The translations under genes were made by a program, and so were the position numbers. Of a stretch of DNA of 28,366 nucleotides, positions 15,028-24,609 are shown piece after piece. The notes under the pieces are model-generated. The model was not told the origin of the DNA. It did not search any database and worked only from the letters and a program-made list of their open reading frames with translations. How positions within the stretch are numbered: position 1 is the first letter of the stretch; each line of letters opens with the position of its first letter. The stretch comes from a bacterium UBP7_UBA7824 (lineage in GTDB: Bacteria > UBP7 > UBA6624), in assembly GCA_002501535.1 (NCBI GenBank), contig DLTY01000002.1, positions 1-28,366 on the forward strand. Reading direction: 5' to 3'.

Positions 15028-17442
15028 ATGAGCAACCCCCAAAAAGGCCAACACGAAGAACTAGCAAGAACGCTAGGTCTTTATGACGTTACCATGATTG
15101 GTGTTGCTGCCATGATTGGTGCTGGAATTTTTGTTTTAACCGGTAAGGCTGCAGGCATTGCAGGGCCGGCTTTTTTGCTGGCATTTTTTCTAAATGGTAT
15201 TGTCGCAATGCTTACTGCAGGTGCATATGCGGAATTAGGAGCATCCTTCCCTGAGGCAGGAGGTGCCTTTATGTGGGTCGCCCAGGGTTATCGAAAGGTG
15301 GTTTCTTTTATTGCTGGATGGATGGGTTGGTTTAGCCATGTTGTAGCTGTTGCAGTTTACTCACTAGGTTTTGGTGTGTATATTTTGGAGTTACTTAATT
15401 TTTTCGGATTAATGAAACACCCAGAGGATTTGGGATCAAGCTACCAGTTTTATGTCAAAATAGGAGCAATAGCAATCTGTATTATCTTGTCATGGGTGAA
15501 TTTTGTTGGCGTATCTGAAACTGGAAAATTTGGATCAATAATGAGTACAGCGAAAGTTGTCATTTTACTTTTATTTGCAGTTTTTGGATTCATGCGCATC
15601 TTTCAAACTGATGGCTTTGTTCACTATGAACCCTTCTTTTTATCGACAGAAGAGCATGCAAGCGCAATATTGGTTTTATTTGCAATGGGCATCACGTATA
15701 TGGCGTTTGAAGGCTATGAGGTGATTGTTCAGGCAAGCGAGGAGGTCAAAAATCCCGAAAAAAATATACCTAAAGCTATATTTCTTTCCATTTTAATCGT
15801 ATTGCCAATCTATTTGCTGGTTGGCGGAGCCTCGCTTGGAGCATTAAGTGTTGACGAGATTTCACCTTCTTTAAATGCAGCATTTTATGGTGTAGTTGAA
15901 TCATCTCAACAACCTGCAACTAATTACAATTTAATGGCATTTTTGGGAGAAAGGGCCGTTGTTGAGTCTGCTAATCAGTTTGTTTTACCTGTCCCCTTTC
16001 CCGGCTCTAGCTATACTGTCGGGATGTTTCTTGTTATATTAGCAGGTATAGCCTCAACGACATCAGCACTTAACGGAACATTGTTTTCCTCCAGCAGGGT
16101 TGCATTTGCAATGGGAAGAGAGGGGCTTCTGCCTTCTGTTCTTGGAAAAATTCACCACGTCAAACGAACTCCATATATGGGCTTATTTTTTACCGCTTTA
16201 ATTGTTCTTTTGATTGTGATTGCATTACCATTATCAGCAGTATCGGCAGCAGCAAACGTGATGTTTCTTTTATTGTTCACGTTGGTAAATATGACTTTAA
16301 TTAAGCTCAGAAAAACCAAACCAAAAGTACCAAGACCATTCAAGATGCCATTAGTCCCCTTGTTGCCATTTTTGGCTATAGTCTTGCAAATAGTTATAGC
16401 TATTGGTGTGTTCTTTATTCCAAATTCGCCCTTTGATGGACATGGCGGTCATTCTGCAGGTGCTATTGCTTGGGGTGTAACGCTAGCTTGGATATTATTG
16501 GGTTTGTTGCTGTATGTTGGTCCGTTTAGAAAACTTCAACCAATGTCTAGATCCAGGATTGCAAGTCAAGATACCATCCACACACCACAAGGAAACAGCA
16601 TATTGCTCGCATTACCGAATTCTAAAAACCAAAAACCTTTAACGCATTTAGCTGCAAGCATTGCAAAAGCACAAGACAGCTTAATTCATATTGTTTCTAT
16701 TGCCACAATACCGGAAACCACACCTTTAACTTTTGCTCCAAAAAAAGATATTCAAAAAAGACATGATTTAATTTCTTCCGCAAAAAAGGAATTAGAGAAA
16801 AGTAAAGTGAAAATTAATAGTAGTGTTGTGGTCGGGAGGCATCCTGCTGCAGTGATATGCAATGTCGCAGACCTAAGAGGTTCTGACTTGGTTTTAATGG
16901 GTTGGAGAGGTGGCAAAAAGAAAAAAGGGTTATTTCTCGGCGATACTCTCGATAGGGTTTTGGCTGACTCCTCTAAAACTCTTGCAATATTGAAGCAAGG
17001 TAAAGAAACTGAATACAAAAATGTTACTGTAGCTGTAGGTTATGGACCAAATACACAAAAATCAATTGAAATCGGGGCAAGAATCGCATTATCCAATCAA
17101 GGCTGCCTCACACTGTTGGCTATTGCAAAAAATACTGAAGAGAGGGATCTTGCTCAAAAAAGGTTGCAAGCATCAGCGCTAGAGATTCAGTCAGTGTATA
17201 AAGACTTAAAGGTGATTCAGAGCATAATTAAATCACCTTCAATTAAAAAATCGATTATTGAATCATCTAAAGAAAGCGACCTTCTAGTATTAGGAGCAAG
17301 CGTGAATGGTGTTTTAGATAAGGCTAGACTTGGAAACATTCAAGAAAGCATTGCAAGGGAGTCTAAAGGCAGTGTTTTAACTATTAGAGCTCCCGAAGGA
17401 AGGGTAAAAAGATGGCTACACAGGTTATTGGACGATGAATAA
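15028..17442 (+). CDS. APC-superfamily amino acid permease fused to two universal stress protein domains
   Basis: 804 residues. Residues ~15-490 form a 12-helix amino acid/polyamine/organocation transporter with the first-helix motif GAGIFVLTG and FPEAGGAFMW. The C-terminal cytoplasmic part (about 520-790) carries two tandem UspA-type domains: the first ends LVLMGWRGG followed by a G-rich loop (FLGDTLDRVL), the second LLVLGASVNG with a similar loop. Such APC-USP fusions are known in bacteria and archaea, where the Usp part is thought to sense nucleotide or stress state. Substrate cannot be told from sequence. The start lies 51 bases from the divergent amidase (start at 14976), and the stop overlaps the lipoprotein gene by eight bases. 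Confidence 0.92.
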   Translation: MSNPQKGQHEELARTLGLYDVTMIGVAAMIGAGIFVLTGKAAGIAGPAFLLAFFLNGIVAMLTAGAYAELGASFPEAGGAFMWVAQGYRKVVSFIAGWMGWFSHVVAVAVYSLGFGVYILELLNFFGLMKHPEDLGSSYQFYVKIGAIAICIILSWVNFVGVSETGKFGSIMSTAKVVILLLFAVFGFMRIFQTDGFVHYEPFFLSTEEHASAILVLFAMGITYMAFEGYEVIVQASEEVKNPEKNIPKAIFLSILIVLPIYLLVGGASLGALSVDEISPSLNAAFYGVVESSQQPATNYNLMAFLGERAVVESANQFVLPVPFPGSSYTVGMFLVILAGIASTTSALNGTLFSSSRVAFAMGREGLLPSVLGKIHHVKRTPYMGLFFTALIVLLIVIALPLSAVSAAANVMFLLLFTLVNMTLIKLRKTKPKVPRPFKMPLVPLLPFLAIVLQIVIAIGVFFIPNSPFDGHGGHSAGAIAWGVTLAWILLGLLLYVGPFRKLQPMSRSRIASQDTIHTPQGNSILLALPNSKNQKPLTHLAASIAKAQDSLIHIVSIATIPETTPLTFAPKKDIQKRHDLISSAKKELEKSKVKINSSVVVGRHPAAVICNVADLRGSDLVLMGWRGGKKKKGLFLGDTLDRVLADSSKTLAILKQGKETEYKNVTVAVGYGPNTQKSIEIGARIALSNQGCLTLLAIAKNTEERDLAQKRLQASALEIQSVYKDLKVIQSIIKSPSIKKSIIESSKESDLLVLGASVNGVLDKARLGNIQESIARESKGSVLTIRAPEGRVKRWLHRLLDDE

Positions 17443-18484
17443 AAAAATATTTTTCTTATTGGTTGGTTTTTTAAGTTTTTTTGGTTGCTACAAACCAACA
17501 ATACCATGGCAGGTAACAGCCTCGTCCATCGTTGACACAGGCCAACACATCAGGGCAGCTGTTAATTGGAAAGGGGGGCCTGACGGAACGCCAATCAATA
17601 TTACTGTTATCTATGAGTTGAATGCCGATGAAGGGCAAACAGGTTGGCAGCCTATAGCCAGACATGACAATTGGAAAAATGTACAAAGTATTGATTTTTC
17701 AGAAGATGGAAGCTTTGTTGTCTTGGCGGCTGATTCTAAAAATCGAGATATTTGGATTTGGGAAATAGGAAAATTGCCCGTAGAGTTCACATCCAATAAA
17801 GATATTGAGGGAGACGTCACCTTGGTTCAGGAGTCGATTATTTTTAGAAAAAAAGAAGGCAAGGCCCATAATTTATTCGTCAAATCATTAAATGGCCTTG
17901 ACAACAAAAGGTTAACCGATGGCAGCTCCACACGTTGGAACTTGAAAGCTTCAGAACGGGAAGAAGGCGTTCTTCTTTTGCATAATGTTAGATCAGGAAT
18001 GAATATAGGCCTATCTTCTATAGAGATTAATGGCTCCAGGCCACAACGTGTTTTTGATGAGGATGGACCCGAGGTATCTTTTGACATTTCAGGTGATGAT
18101 GTTATTTTTTCGAATGGAAATAACTGGTTTTTATGTTCCTCCGAAGCGGGAGTGGATTTTTCAAATTCTGCATGTACCAAAAATGATGCTCCATCTGCTT
18201 TTAGTTGGGTTGGGGATGTTTTCATAATTAGTGAAGACGTTTATGGTGGGATAGTGGCAGACGAATCTTCCCCCAACGCTAACATCTTGTTGTATGTTTT
18301 CAATAATCAGATTTATGAATTTGCTTATGAGAACAATGTGATTAAACATGTGCAATCAGAGGGCGATAAACTGGGTTTGAGAATCAACAATCCTATGCTA
18401 GGTGATTTTTTTGTTATTCTTAAAATGGGTGAATTTGAACTTGAAGAACTTCCGGTTCTTTATGCACCTGAACCTGATAGCTGA
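17435..18484 (+). CDS. Lipoprotein with TolB-like propeller repeats
   Basis: 349 residues. The N terminus is a lipoprotein signal: basic MNKK, hydrophobic run, and FFGC with Cys18 as lipidation site. The body has repeated blocks resembling beta-propeller blades: SIDFSEDGSFVVLAA, DIWIWEIG, LFVKSLNGLDNKRLTDG, VSFDISGDDVIFS, of the TolB/WD40-like type. It is likely anchored on the periplasmic face of a membrane. Its start overlaps the transporter stop, so the two are probably translated together. Specific function unknown. Confidence 0.8.
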   Translation: MNKKIFFLLVGFLSFFGCYKPTIPWQVTASSIVDTGQHIRAAVNWKGGPDGTPINITVIYELNADEGQTGWQPIARHDNWKNVQSIDFSEDGSFVVLAADSKNRDIWIWEIGKLPVEFTSNKDIEGDVTLVQESIIFRKKEGKAHNLFVKSLNGLDNKRLTDGSSTRWNLKASEREEGVLLLHNVRSGMNIGLSSIEINGSRPQRVFDEDGPEVSFDISGDDVIFSNGNNWFLCSSEAGVDFSNSACTKNDAPSAFSWVGDVFIISEDVYGGIVADESSPNANILLYVFNNQIYEFAYENNVIKHVQSEGDKLGLRINNPMLGDFFVILKMGEFELEELPVLYAPEPDS

Positions 18485-19410
18485 TTTTCCAATGCTAATG
18501 TTTTAAGATGCTGCCTGAGTATCGGCTTTGGATAATTAGATAATATTTTCAAATTCCAGCCATCCGTTATTTCCGGCAAATCCATTAGCCACCCATCCAA
18601 ATCAAGATCAAAAGATTTTTTAATTATTTTAAAATTTTCATTTTTTAAATCCTGCTGGAAGTAAACCATATAAATATAAGTATCTTTCTCTTCTGAAAGG
18701 TAGCTCGTGAAGACGCCTTTTGTTTCCTCCTCTTCGAGCTTGTGGGTATTTAAGTAAAATGTTTTTTGCTTTCCGATACCCAGTATTTCCTCAGGGAGAA
18801 AAAAATCTTTCTTTGTATTTCTTGCCGTAATTTTATAATTTTTATTACCTTCGGGAGCCATGAATAAGTCATCACTCAGTTCTTCTTTGTTAATGCTGAT
18901 TTCAATAATATCAGTCAGTGGATAACCTTCATTGAGCACAACCCTTTCTCTTCTTATTGGCAGCTTATACTCTCTGTGTAACCAATAGGTTGTCTTGAAA
19001 CCCTGCTCTTCAAAATATGTATCAGAATTTGAAATTGTAACAATTTCAACATCGTTAAAAACGTCTTCCTTTTTCACCCACTGATCACTATCTGGAGGTA
19101 TTGCTGATACTTTGTCCCATACGTATCCAGGCTTTAAGATGTTGAAGATCTCTTTGTTTCCGGGGAATAGGGCTTTTTCGAAAAAAATATTTGTATTTAT
19201 GTCTTGTAAAACATATACATTATCACTCTCTCCAAGTAGGAAAAATTCACCCTCCTCCTCCTCCAAACGAATGGAGTTTTTTTTTGCAAAGTAGCGAAGC
19301 TCATTTTTTTCAAGTGTTGTTTTTTGATTCTTTTTGTAAAAGTTTATTTCGCCATAAAAGGAATTTTCAACCTGAAATGTATTTAGCAGAATTAGAAGAA
19401 GTCCAATCAT
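18460..19410 (-). CDS. Secreted protein of the sigma-factor operon, LolA/RseB-like in position
   Basis: 316 residues. A short hydrophobic start (MIGLLLILLNTF) suggests a signal or anchor. The rest is rich in charged beta-strand patterns and has an internal WLHREYKLPIRRERV segment, similar to LolA, MucB/RseB or related sensors where hydrophobic cargo or envelope stress is bound. The family cannot be fixed by eye. It begins directly after the probable anti-sigma stop (TAG then ATG), making an ECF sigma, anti-sigma, periplasmic partner trio. The RseB-like role is inferred from order alone. Its last 25 bases overlap the convergent lipoprotein gene. Confidence 0.7.
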   Translation of the reverse strand: MIGLLLILLNTFQVENSFYGEINFYKKNQKTTLEKNELRYFAKKNSIRLEEEEGEFFLLGESDNVYVLQDINTNIFFEKALFPGNKEIFNILKPGYVWDKVSAIPPDSDQWVKKEDVFNDVEIVTISNSDTYFEEQGFKTTYWLHREYKLPIRRERVVLNEGYPLTDIIEISINKEELSDDLFMAPEGNKNYKITARNTKKDFFLPEEILGIGKQKTFYLNTHKLEEEETKGVFTSYLSEEKDTYIYMVYFQQDLKNENFKIIKKSFDLDLDGWLMDLPEITDGWNLKILSNYPKPILRQHLKTLALENQLSGSGA

Positions 19411-19845
19411 CTAAGTTAAAAAAGGATCTTCAAGTAATAATGTATTGAAGTCCGCAACACCACCGCTCAAACCTGTTTGTGATGCTTGTTCAACCCTGTT
19501 TAGGCTATTCACTACATCAGCATCATTTCGAAAAGTATCTCGCACATAGCCCCATCCAAAATAAGAAACCGATATTAAGCATATTGCTAATGTGGAAAAA
19601 GACACACCAGCAAAGGAGTTGATTGCCGATTTTCTTTGTTGAGTTTTTATTTTTTGATTCACCATGTCAAAAATGTCAATTTTAGAATTTTTTGCCATAC
19701 CAGATAGTTCCGGGATTTTCGGCTTGTCGTTTTCAATCAGGTCACACAGGATCTCCTTGACCCTTGCAGGCTTTTTTTGGCCCTGGAGACCTTTCTTTAC
19801 CTCGTCAAGGAAAGCTTTATTTCTATTTTCTGAAAAAAACATCAT
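19411..19845 (-). CDS. Probable membrane-anchored anti-sigma factor
   Basis: 144 residues with a cytoplasmic N-terminal part of about 75 residues, one membrane segment (about 78-100, SFAGVSFSTLAICLISVSYF) and a short periplasmic tail. It follows the ECF sigma gene with no intervening base (stop TAA, then ATG). That order and topology are typical of anti-sigma factors. The zinc-binding HxxxCxxC motif of the common ZAS class is absent; the only N-terminal cysteine is C34, and it stands alone. It may use another sigma-binding fold. Confidence 0.65.
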   Translation of the reverse strand: MMFFSENRNKAFLDEVKKGLQGQKKPARVKEILCDLIENDKPKIPELSGMAKNSKIDIFDMVNQKIKTQQRKSAINSFAGVSFSTLAICLISVSYFGWGYVRDTFRNDADVVNSLNRVEQASQTGLSGGVADFNTLLLEDPFLT

Positions 19846-20424
19846 TTATTTATTATCCATATATTGTTTAAATTTTAATCTCGCTTTATGTATTCTCATC
19901 TTCACTGCAACAATAGAGCAACCCAATATTTCCGCCACATCTGAATAGCTTAACTCTGGTTGAACGGCAAGCATCAAAGCCTCTCGGAGATTGACAGGCA
20001 GTTTCATCAATGTGATCCCAATCCTTTCAGCTTGGTTTTGTTGGTTTAACAATTGTTCGGGATTGGATTCCCTGGGGTCACTTGGATCAAAGGCATTGCT
20101 TTCTGAATCGCCGGTGTCAAACAAGCCCTCAATAGACCCTGGTCTTTTGTTCTGTGAGGTGAGCAATGTGTTGCCCTGGTTTCTGGCTATTGTGAAAAGC
20201 CATGTTTTGAACTTTTGTTTTGTGTTAAATTTTTTAGCATATTTCCACACCCTGAAAAATGATTCCGCCGCAGCCCCTTCCGCTGTAGCTGGATCTTTGA
20301 TGTATATGCTCAAAAAGTTAAAGAGTGGACCCTGGTATCTTTCAACAAGCTCATTCAAGGCATCATGATTATTTTTTGCAACTAATTCCATCAGCTTTTC
20401 ATCCGTATATTCCTTTAAAGCCAT
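19846..20424 (-). CDS. ECF-family RNA polymerase sigma factor
   Basis: About 192 residues. Region 2 is visible as LVERYQGPLFNFL with the helix ending WKYAKKFNTKQKFKTWLFTIARN, followed by an acidic linker (about residues 85-120), then region 4: LPVNLREALML, LSYSDVAEILG and VAVKMRIHKARLKFKQYM, the helix-turn-helix that reads the -35 element. I chose ATG 20424 because GGAG lies six bases before it; ATG 20436 would add four residues. The gene lies 75 bases past the lipoprotein stop. Envelope stress control of neighbouring lipoproteins is a reasonable inference. Confidence 0.93.
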   Translation of the reverse strand: MALKEYTDEKLMELVAKNNHDALNELVERYQGPLFNFLSIYIKDPATAEGAAAESFFRVWKYAKKFNTKQKFKTWLFTIARNQGNTLLTSQNKRPGSIEGLFDTGDSESNAFDPSDPRESNPEQLLNQQNQAERIGITLMKLPVNLREALMLAVQPELSYSDVAEILGCSIVAVKMRIHKARLKFKQYMDNK

Positions 20425-20499
20425 ACCAGGCTCCATCTTATACCTGTCCGTTCATGGTTTTGTTTCTGAAAAAGTTAAGTTTGGATACAGATTTTCTAT

Positions 20500-21873
20500 T
20501 TAATATACTGGACACCTTTTTGAATGCATCAACACTTGCGGAGAAGATTGGGCAGCATTATCCCACATCGAATATGCAACACTGAAACACCTATCACCAT
20601 GCGGTGAAAGGGTGTTGTCAAAAACAGGGTTCATCCTAATTGGAATGTCGGTTATGCTAGAGCCATCCCAGCCCATAGCAATATCACCATCCCATAGGTT
20701 ACCTTTTTCAAATCTGTGATTCAAGACAAAGTCAAAAGGAGCTTGGTGCTCCCACCAAAAAACATGTTTTTTGCCACTTGGCTCTATCCCCAGGGATATT
20801 TTTGCAGCAGCAAGCCCAATAGGGTCATAAGCCATTGCAATTAGCTTTTCTGGCCCAGCCGTTAAAGGTGTTGAAATTGACCACTCCCTATAAACAATTG
20901 CATTTGGATGGAGGGCTCCACCTGAATCGCTTTGGTATACCAGTGTTAGATATCCTGTAGATGGATTGATATCAAAATCAAATGTATCAGTAATGTTTGT
21001 TGCCATAAATTGACTGCCTCCAGCCCAGTTTGAGGCCTGACTGCAATCGCTTGTGAGCAGGCAATGATAAAGCTTTAAACCCAAGCCTGCATTATCTGCT
21101 CGAGCAATTATTACAATGCTTCCTCCAGCGATTTTTATCACAGGAGATGTTCCTACTGCAGAAAAACCTGCTGTTGCCCCATCGATGGATGCTGGATTGC
21201 TCCAGTCGTTAACATCATAGGCAGTAGTAGTTAAATTTGTTAAAGGGTAACTCATGAATTCAAGGTCCATGTTGGAAGGATTAGATAAATCCCACCAATT
21301 TAATTGATACGCAAGTAAAAGCTCATTTGAACTTGTGTCGATCGTGACAGAAGGAGAACCTCCGCTAGGTGCTTTGTTTAGGTAGCTTCCACAAGCGTTT
21401 TCAGCACTATGGTTTTCCACAGCATCACCAGCAACCCATTGTCCATCCCAGCACCAATATGTAGTGTAGTTTACTGAAGAAACCAACTCTGCAGCAAAGA
21501 TGTGAAGAATACCAGTATTTGGAGATGCATTTACAGAGTTGTTTGAATCGATGATTGAAGTCACCCCGCTACATCCAACCCCCCCGCCAATTGTCATTTT
21601 TTCACTTGGATCAAACTGCCCACCAGCTTCTTTGTAAATTTCAAGCTGCCCTGAACCTATCCCACTTGAATTACAGGATAAGAGGTAATTCTCTCCTTGA
21701 AAATCATAAACATAATGCGTTTCTGAATAGATGCTAGGGGTTTGCAGCAATGGTTCAACGCTGGAATCCGGCCCAGTGTATCCAACTGGATGTGTAACAC
21801 TTGAACCACCACTACCGCCACATGCGGATATTGCGAGAATTAAAATTGACAAAAGTTGAATAATTTTTTTCAT
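20500..21873 (-). CDS. Secreted lipoprotein, uncharacterised
   Basis: 457 residues. The signal peptide ends in LAISAC with Cys18 lipidated, followed by a flexible GGSGGSS linker typical of outer-membrane lipoproteins. The body is strand-rich with repeated aromatic blocks (HIFAAELVSS, LLLAYQLNWW, SIVIIARADN, LTLVYQSDSGG, KKHVFWWEHQ), suggesting a beta-propeller of the sialidase-like general type. Paired cysteines (for example C54/C85 and the two near the C terminus) suggest disulfides outside the cytoplasm. Its start is five bases after hutI. Function unknown. Confidence 0.8.
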   Translation of the reverse strand: MKKIIQLLSILILAISACGGSGGSSVTHPVGYTGPDSSVEPLLQTPSIYSETHYVYDFQGENYLLSCNSSGIGSGQLEIYKEAGGQFDPSEKMTIGGGVGCSGVTSIIDSNNSVNASPNTGILHIFAAELVSSVNYTTYWCWDGQWVAGDAVENHSAENACGSYLNKAPSGGSPSVTIDTSSNELLLAYQLNWWDLSNPSNMDLEFMSYPLTNLTTTAYDVNDWSNPASIDGATAGFSAVGTSPVIKIAGGSIVIIARADNAGLGLKLYHCLLTSDCSQASNWAGGSQFMATNITDTFDFDINPSTGYLTLVYQSDSGGALHPNAIVYREWSISTPLTAGPEKLIAMAYDPIGLAAAKISLGIEPSGKKHVFWWEHQAPFDFVLNHRFEKGNLWDGDIAMGWDGSSITDIPIRMNPVFDNTLSPHGDRCFSVAYSMWDNAAQSSPQVLMHSKRCPVY

Positions 21874-21878
21874 AATAT

Positions 21879-23090
21879 TTAGTTTACCACCTTATTACCT
21901 TCAACAAACAATATCTCAAGTTTGTTGTTTTTTTCAAAAAATTTATCAATATTGTTTTTCCATACACCCAGGTCGGCAATGTAACCCTTTTTAATTTTTC
22001 CAATTTTTTTCAAACCTATAGTTTTGGCAGGAACAGATGTGACTGATTTCAAAATTTCTTCATTTGTCATCTTCAAATCCCGCAAGGCTAGCCTTCCAAC
22101 GTCTAACAGGGATGTGCAGAAAGATGAACCTGCATTTAGGTCTGTTGCCAAAAACACCTCAACACCAGAATCAATTAAAAATCTTGCATCTGGTTGAATA
22201 TTGGTGTCAAGTTCAATGTTGCACATGGGTAAAATCCCAACCGCAATCCCACTTTCAGATAGCTTTTTCACATCTCCAGTTTTCAAATGTTCAGCATGGT
22301 CAATTGATGATGCTCCATGCCTGACTGCAATGTCAACTCCATTCATTTCTGAAAATTGACCCGCATGCAATGTTATTTGATAGCCAAGCGAGCAGGCATG
22401 AGAGAGAAGGAATTCGGTTTCCTTCTGAGAAAACGCGCCGCTCTCCAAAAAGACATCAAATCTACTTGTCAGATTTTCTTGTCGTGCGATTTTAGCAGTC
22501 TCCACAACCTCTTCAAGGTATTCCTTTCTGTTTTTTTTATCTGGAACTGTATGTGCCATTAGCAATGTTGGGACTATTCGCGCTTTCTTCTCTTTGGACC
22601 ATTCCGCATATAGCCTTAAATGGTTTAATTCATCATTTTTAGATAAGCCATAGCCGGTTTTTACCTCTATTGTTGTTGTGCCAGTCGCTTGCATTTTCGA
22701 AAACCTTTCATCCATGAGTTTCTTTAAATGTTTGTTTGATGATTCACAGGTTTTTTGAACTGTATGCTTAATCCCTCCACCTGCTTTCAGGATATCGAGA
22801 TAAGAGGCACCCTGTTTGCGCATTTCTTTTTCAAATTGTCGATCGCCCGCATGCAAAATATGGGTGTGCGCATCTATGAAGCCAGGCGTAATGAAAGATG
22901 TCCCAAGGTCAATATGTTCTATATCTGCATGATCTAATAATGATTGTTTGGCCTTTTCGCCAGAATTGTGATTATGGATCAGGCCATTTTTGACATGTAT
23001 CGAGTTAGGGCCATTTAAAACCCTTTCACCATCCCATACATTGCCATTTGTTATTAGTAGGTATTCCACATAAGAATCATATTGTCGCAT
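21879..23090 (-). CDS. hutI: Imidazolonepropionase
   Basis: 403-residue amidohydrolase for the third step of histidine degradation, opening 4-imidazolone-5-propanoate to N-formiminoglutamate. Visible are the metal-binding DAHTH, the HAGDRQFEKEMRKQG substrate loop, TIEVKTGYGLSK, ITLHAGQFS with a further metal histidine, SSIDHAEHL and the late DLNAGSS aspartate. I chose ATG 23090, which gives the usual family length. An upstream ATG at 23132 would add 14 unrelated residues and run into the divergent M32 gene. It is first in a likely five-gene minus-strand run. Confidence 0.95.
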   Translation of the reverse strand: MRQYDSYVEYLLITNGNVWDGERVLNGPNSIHVKNGLIHNHNSGEKAKQSLLDHADIEHIDLGTSFITPGFIDAHTHILHAGDRQFEKEMRKQGASYLDILKAGGGIKHTVQKTCESSNKHLKKLMDERFSKMQATGTTTIEVKTGYGLSKNDELNHLRLYAEWSKEKKARIVPTLLMAHTVPDKKNRKEYLEEVVETAKIARQENLTSRFDVFLESGAFSQKETEFLLSHACSLGYQITLHAGQFSEMNGVDIAVRHGASSIDHAEHLKTGDVKKLSESGIAVGILPMCNIELDTNIQPDARFLIDSGVEVFLATDLNAGSSFCTSLLDVGRLALRDLKMTNEEILKSVTSVPAKTIGLKKIGKIKKGYIADLGVWKNNIDKFFEKNNKLEILFVEGNKVVN

Positions 23091-23106
23091 TGTAGAATTT
23101 TTGATT

Positions 23107-24609
23107 ATGAATCCAAAAAAAGCTTTTTCCAAATTAAAAAAAATATCAGAAGACTCTCATGCAATCGGTGACGTAAGTGCAATTGTGAGCTGGGATCAGG
23201 AGGTCAACATGCCTCCAAAAGGTTTAGAGAACAGGGGCAGAATGATGTCCTGGCTCGCGCAGCAAAGACATAAAAATGCAACCAATCCAGAAGTCGGAGA
23301 AGCTTTGGAGGCAACTCTTTCTGGTGATTGGAACGAAAAGGAAAAAGCTTGTTTGAGAGAATGGCAGAGAGGCTGGGATCTTTCAACCAAGATACCGGCT
23401 GACTTGGTGCAGAGAGCAGCACTAGCCTCAGTCAAAGGGCACGAATCCTGGAAGTCTGCTAGGGAGAAGAATGATTTTTCTATTTTTAGAGATGACCTGA
23501 AGGAGCTGATTGATCTCAGCAAAGAGCGAGCAGAATGCATTGGCTACACAACTGAATCCTATGATGCGCTTTTGGACATGTATCAAGCCGGCATGAATGT
23601 TCAAGGCATCGATGCATTATTTACGAATTTAAAAAACAAATTAACCCCTTTGTTAGAAGAAATCCTTGATTGGCAAGGCGAGATTGAAGACGATCCTGTT
23701 GCAGGCCATTATTCACAAGAAGAGCAGAAAAAATTCTGTGAATGGGGCGCCAAGCACATTGGTTTTGATTTTGATGCAGGCAGGATCGACACTGCAGTGC
23801 ATCCATTTTGTTCTGGTGCTGGCCCAGGGGACATAAGGCTTACAACAAGATACAATCTTGAAAATCCTTTTGATTCTTTTTTTGGGTCATTGCATGAAAC
23901 CGGGCATGGACTTTATGAACAAGGTTTGCCTTCGGGAAAAGATGAGTATGGAACACCATTGAGCGAGTCTGTTTCACTAGGTATTCACGAAAGCCAATCC
24001 TTGTTCTGGGAATCAATTGTTGGTCAAAGTCCAGAATTTTGGGAATATGTGCTTCCTTTTTTCAAAGAGCATTTCCCAGGTAGGGCAGATTCGGTCACAC
24101 ATGCGCAGATCGTCAGAAGGACAAATAAAGTTTCAAGATCATTAATCAGGGTTGAAGCAGACGAGGTTACATATCCGCTTCATGTTATTTTGCGATTTGA
24201 AATCGAAAGGGACATTTTTAGAGGCAACTTATCCGTAGACGATTTGCCTGACGCCTGGAATCAAAAGATGCAAGAGCTTATCGGTGTAACTCCACCCAAC
24301 AACACTTTAGGCGTGTTGCAGGATGTCCATTGGTCTATGGGTGGTTTTGGGTACTTCCCGACTTATGCTCTTGGACGGTTGTATTCAGCTCAATTCACAG
24401 AAAAACTTTCCAAGGATGTTCCAAGCTGGAAAGATGATATGGCCAAAGGTGATTGTTCTCCAGCCTTGAAATGGTCACGAAAAAACATTCATTCAAGAGG
24501 TTCAATTTACAGAACTGAACAATTGATTGAAAAAGTGACAGGCACACCACCAAGTGAAGAGCCATTCTTGAATTATTTGAGAAAGAAATATAAGTCGATT
24601 TTTAGTTAG
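23107..24609 (+). CDS. M32-family metallocarboxypeptidase (Taq type)
   Basis: 500-residue zinc carboxypeptidase that trims C-terminal residues from peptides in the cytoplasm. The HExxH motif is HETGH (263-267), and the third zinc ligand is the glutamate of IHESQS (about E295), spaced as in the family. The long helical N-terminal part and full length are normal. ATG 23107 is preferred to TTG 23101. The gene lies between hutI and hutU, divergent from the first with only 16 bases between starts, and its end overlaps hutU by eight bases. Confidence 0.95.
   Translation: MNPKKAFSKLKKISEDSHAIGDVSAIVSWDQEVNMPPKGLENRGRMMSWLAQQRHKNATNPEVGEALEATLSGDWNEKEKACLREWQRGWDLSTKIPADLVQRAALASVKGHESWKSAREKNDFSIFRDDLKELIDLSKERAECIGYTTESYDALLDMYQAGMNVQGIDALFTNLKNKLTPLLEEILDWQGEIEDDPVAGHYSQEEQKKFCEWGAKHIGFDFDAGRIDTAVHPFCSGAGPGDIRLTTRYNLENPFDSFFGSLHETGHGLYEQGLPSGKDEYGTPLSESVSLGIHESQSLFWESIVGQSPEFWEYVLPFFKEHFPGRADSVTHAQIVRRTNKVSRSLIRVEADEVTYPLHVILRFEIERDIFRGNLSVDDLPDAWNQKMQELIGVTPPNNTLGVLQDVHWSMGGFGYFPTYALGRLYSAQFTEKLSKDVPSWKDDMAKGDCSPALKWSRKNIHSRGSIYRTEQLIEKVTGTPPSEEPFLNYLRKKYKSIFS

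Noticed and set aside
14977-15054. Hydrophobic extension of the amidase from ATG 15054 as the main start.
   Set aside because: It overlaps the divergent transporter gene by 27 bases. Not excluded, so it is noted in the feature.
23196-23540. Minus-strand 114-codon frame inside the M32 peptidase gene.
   Set aside because: Antisense shadow of a well-supported gene.
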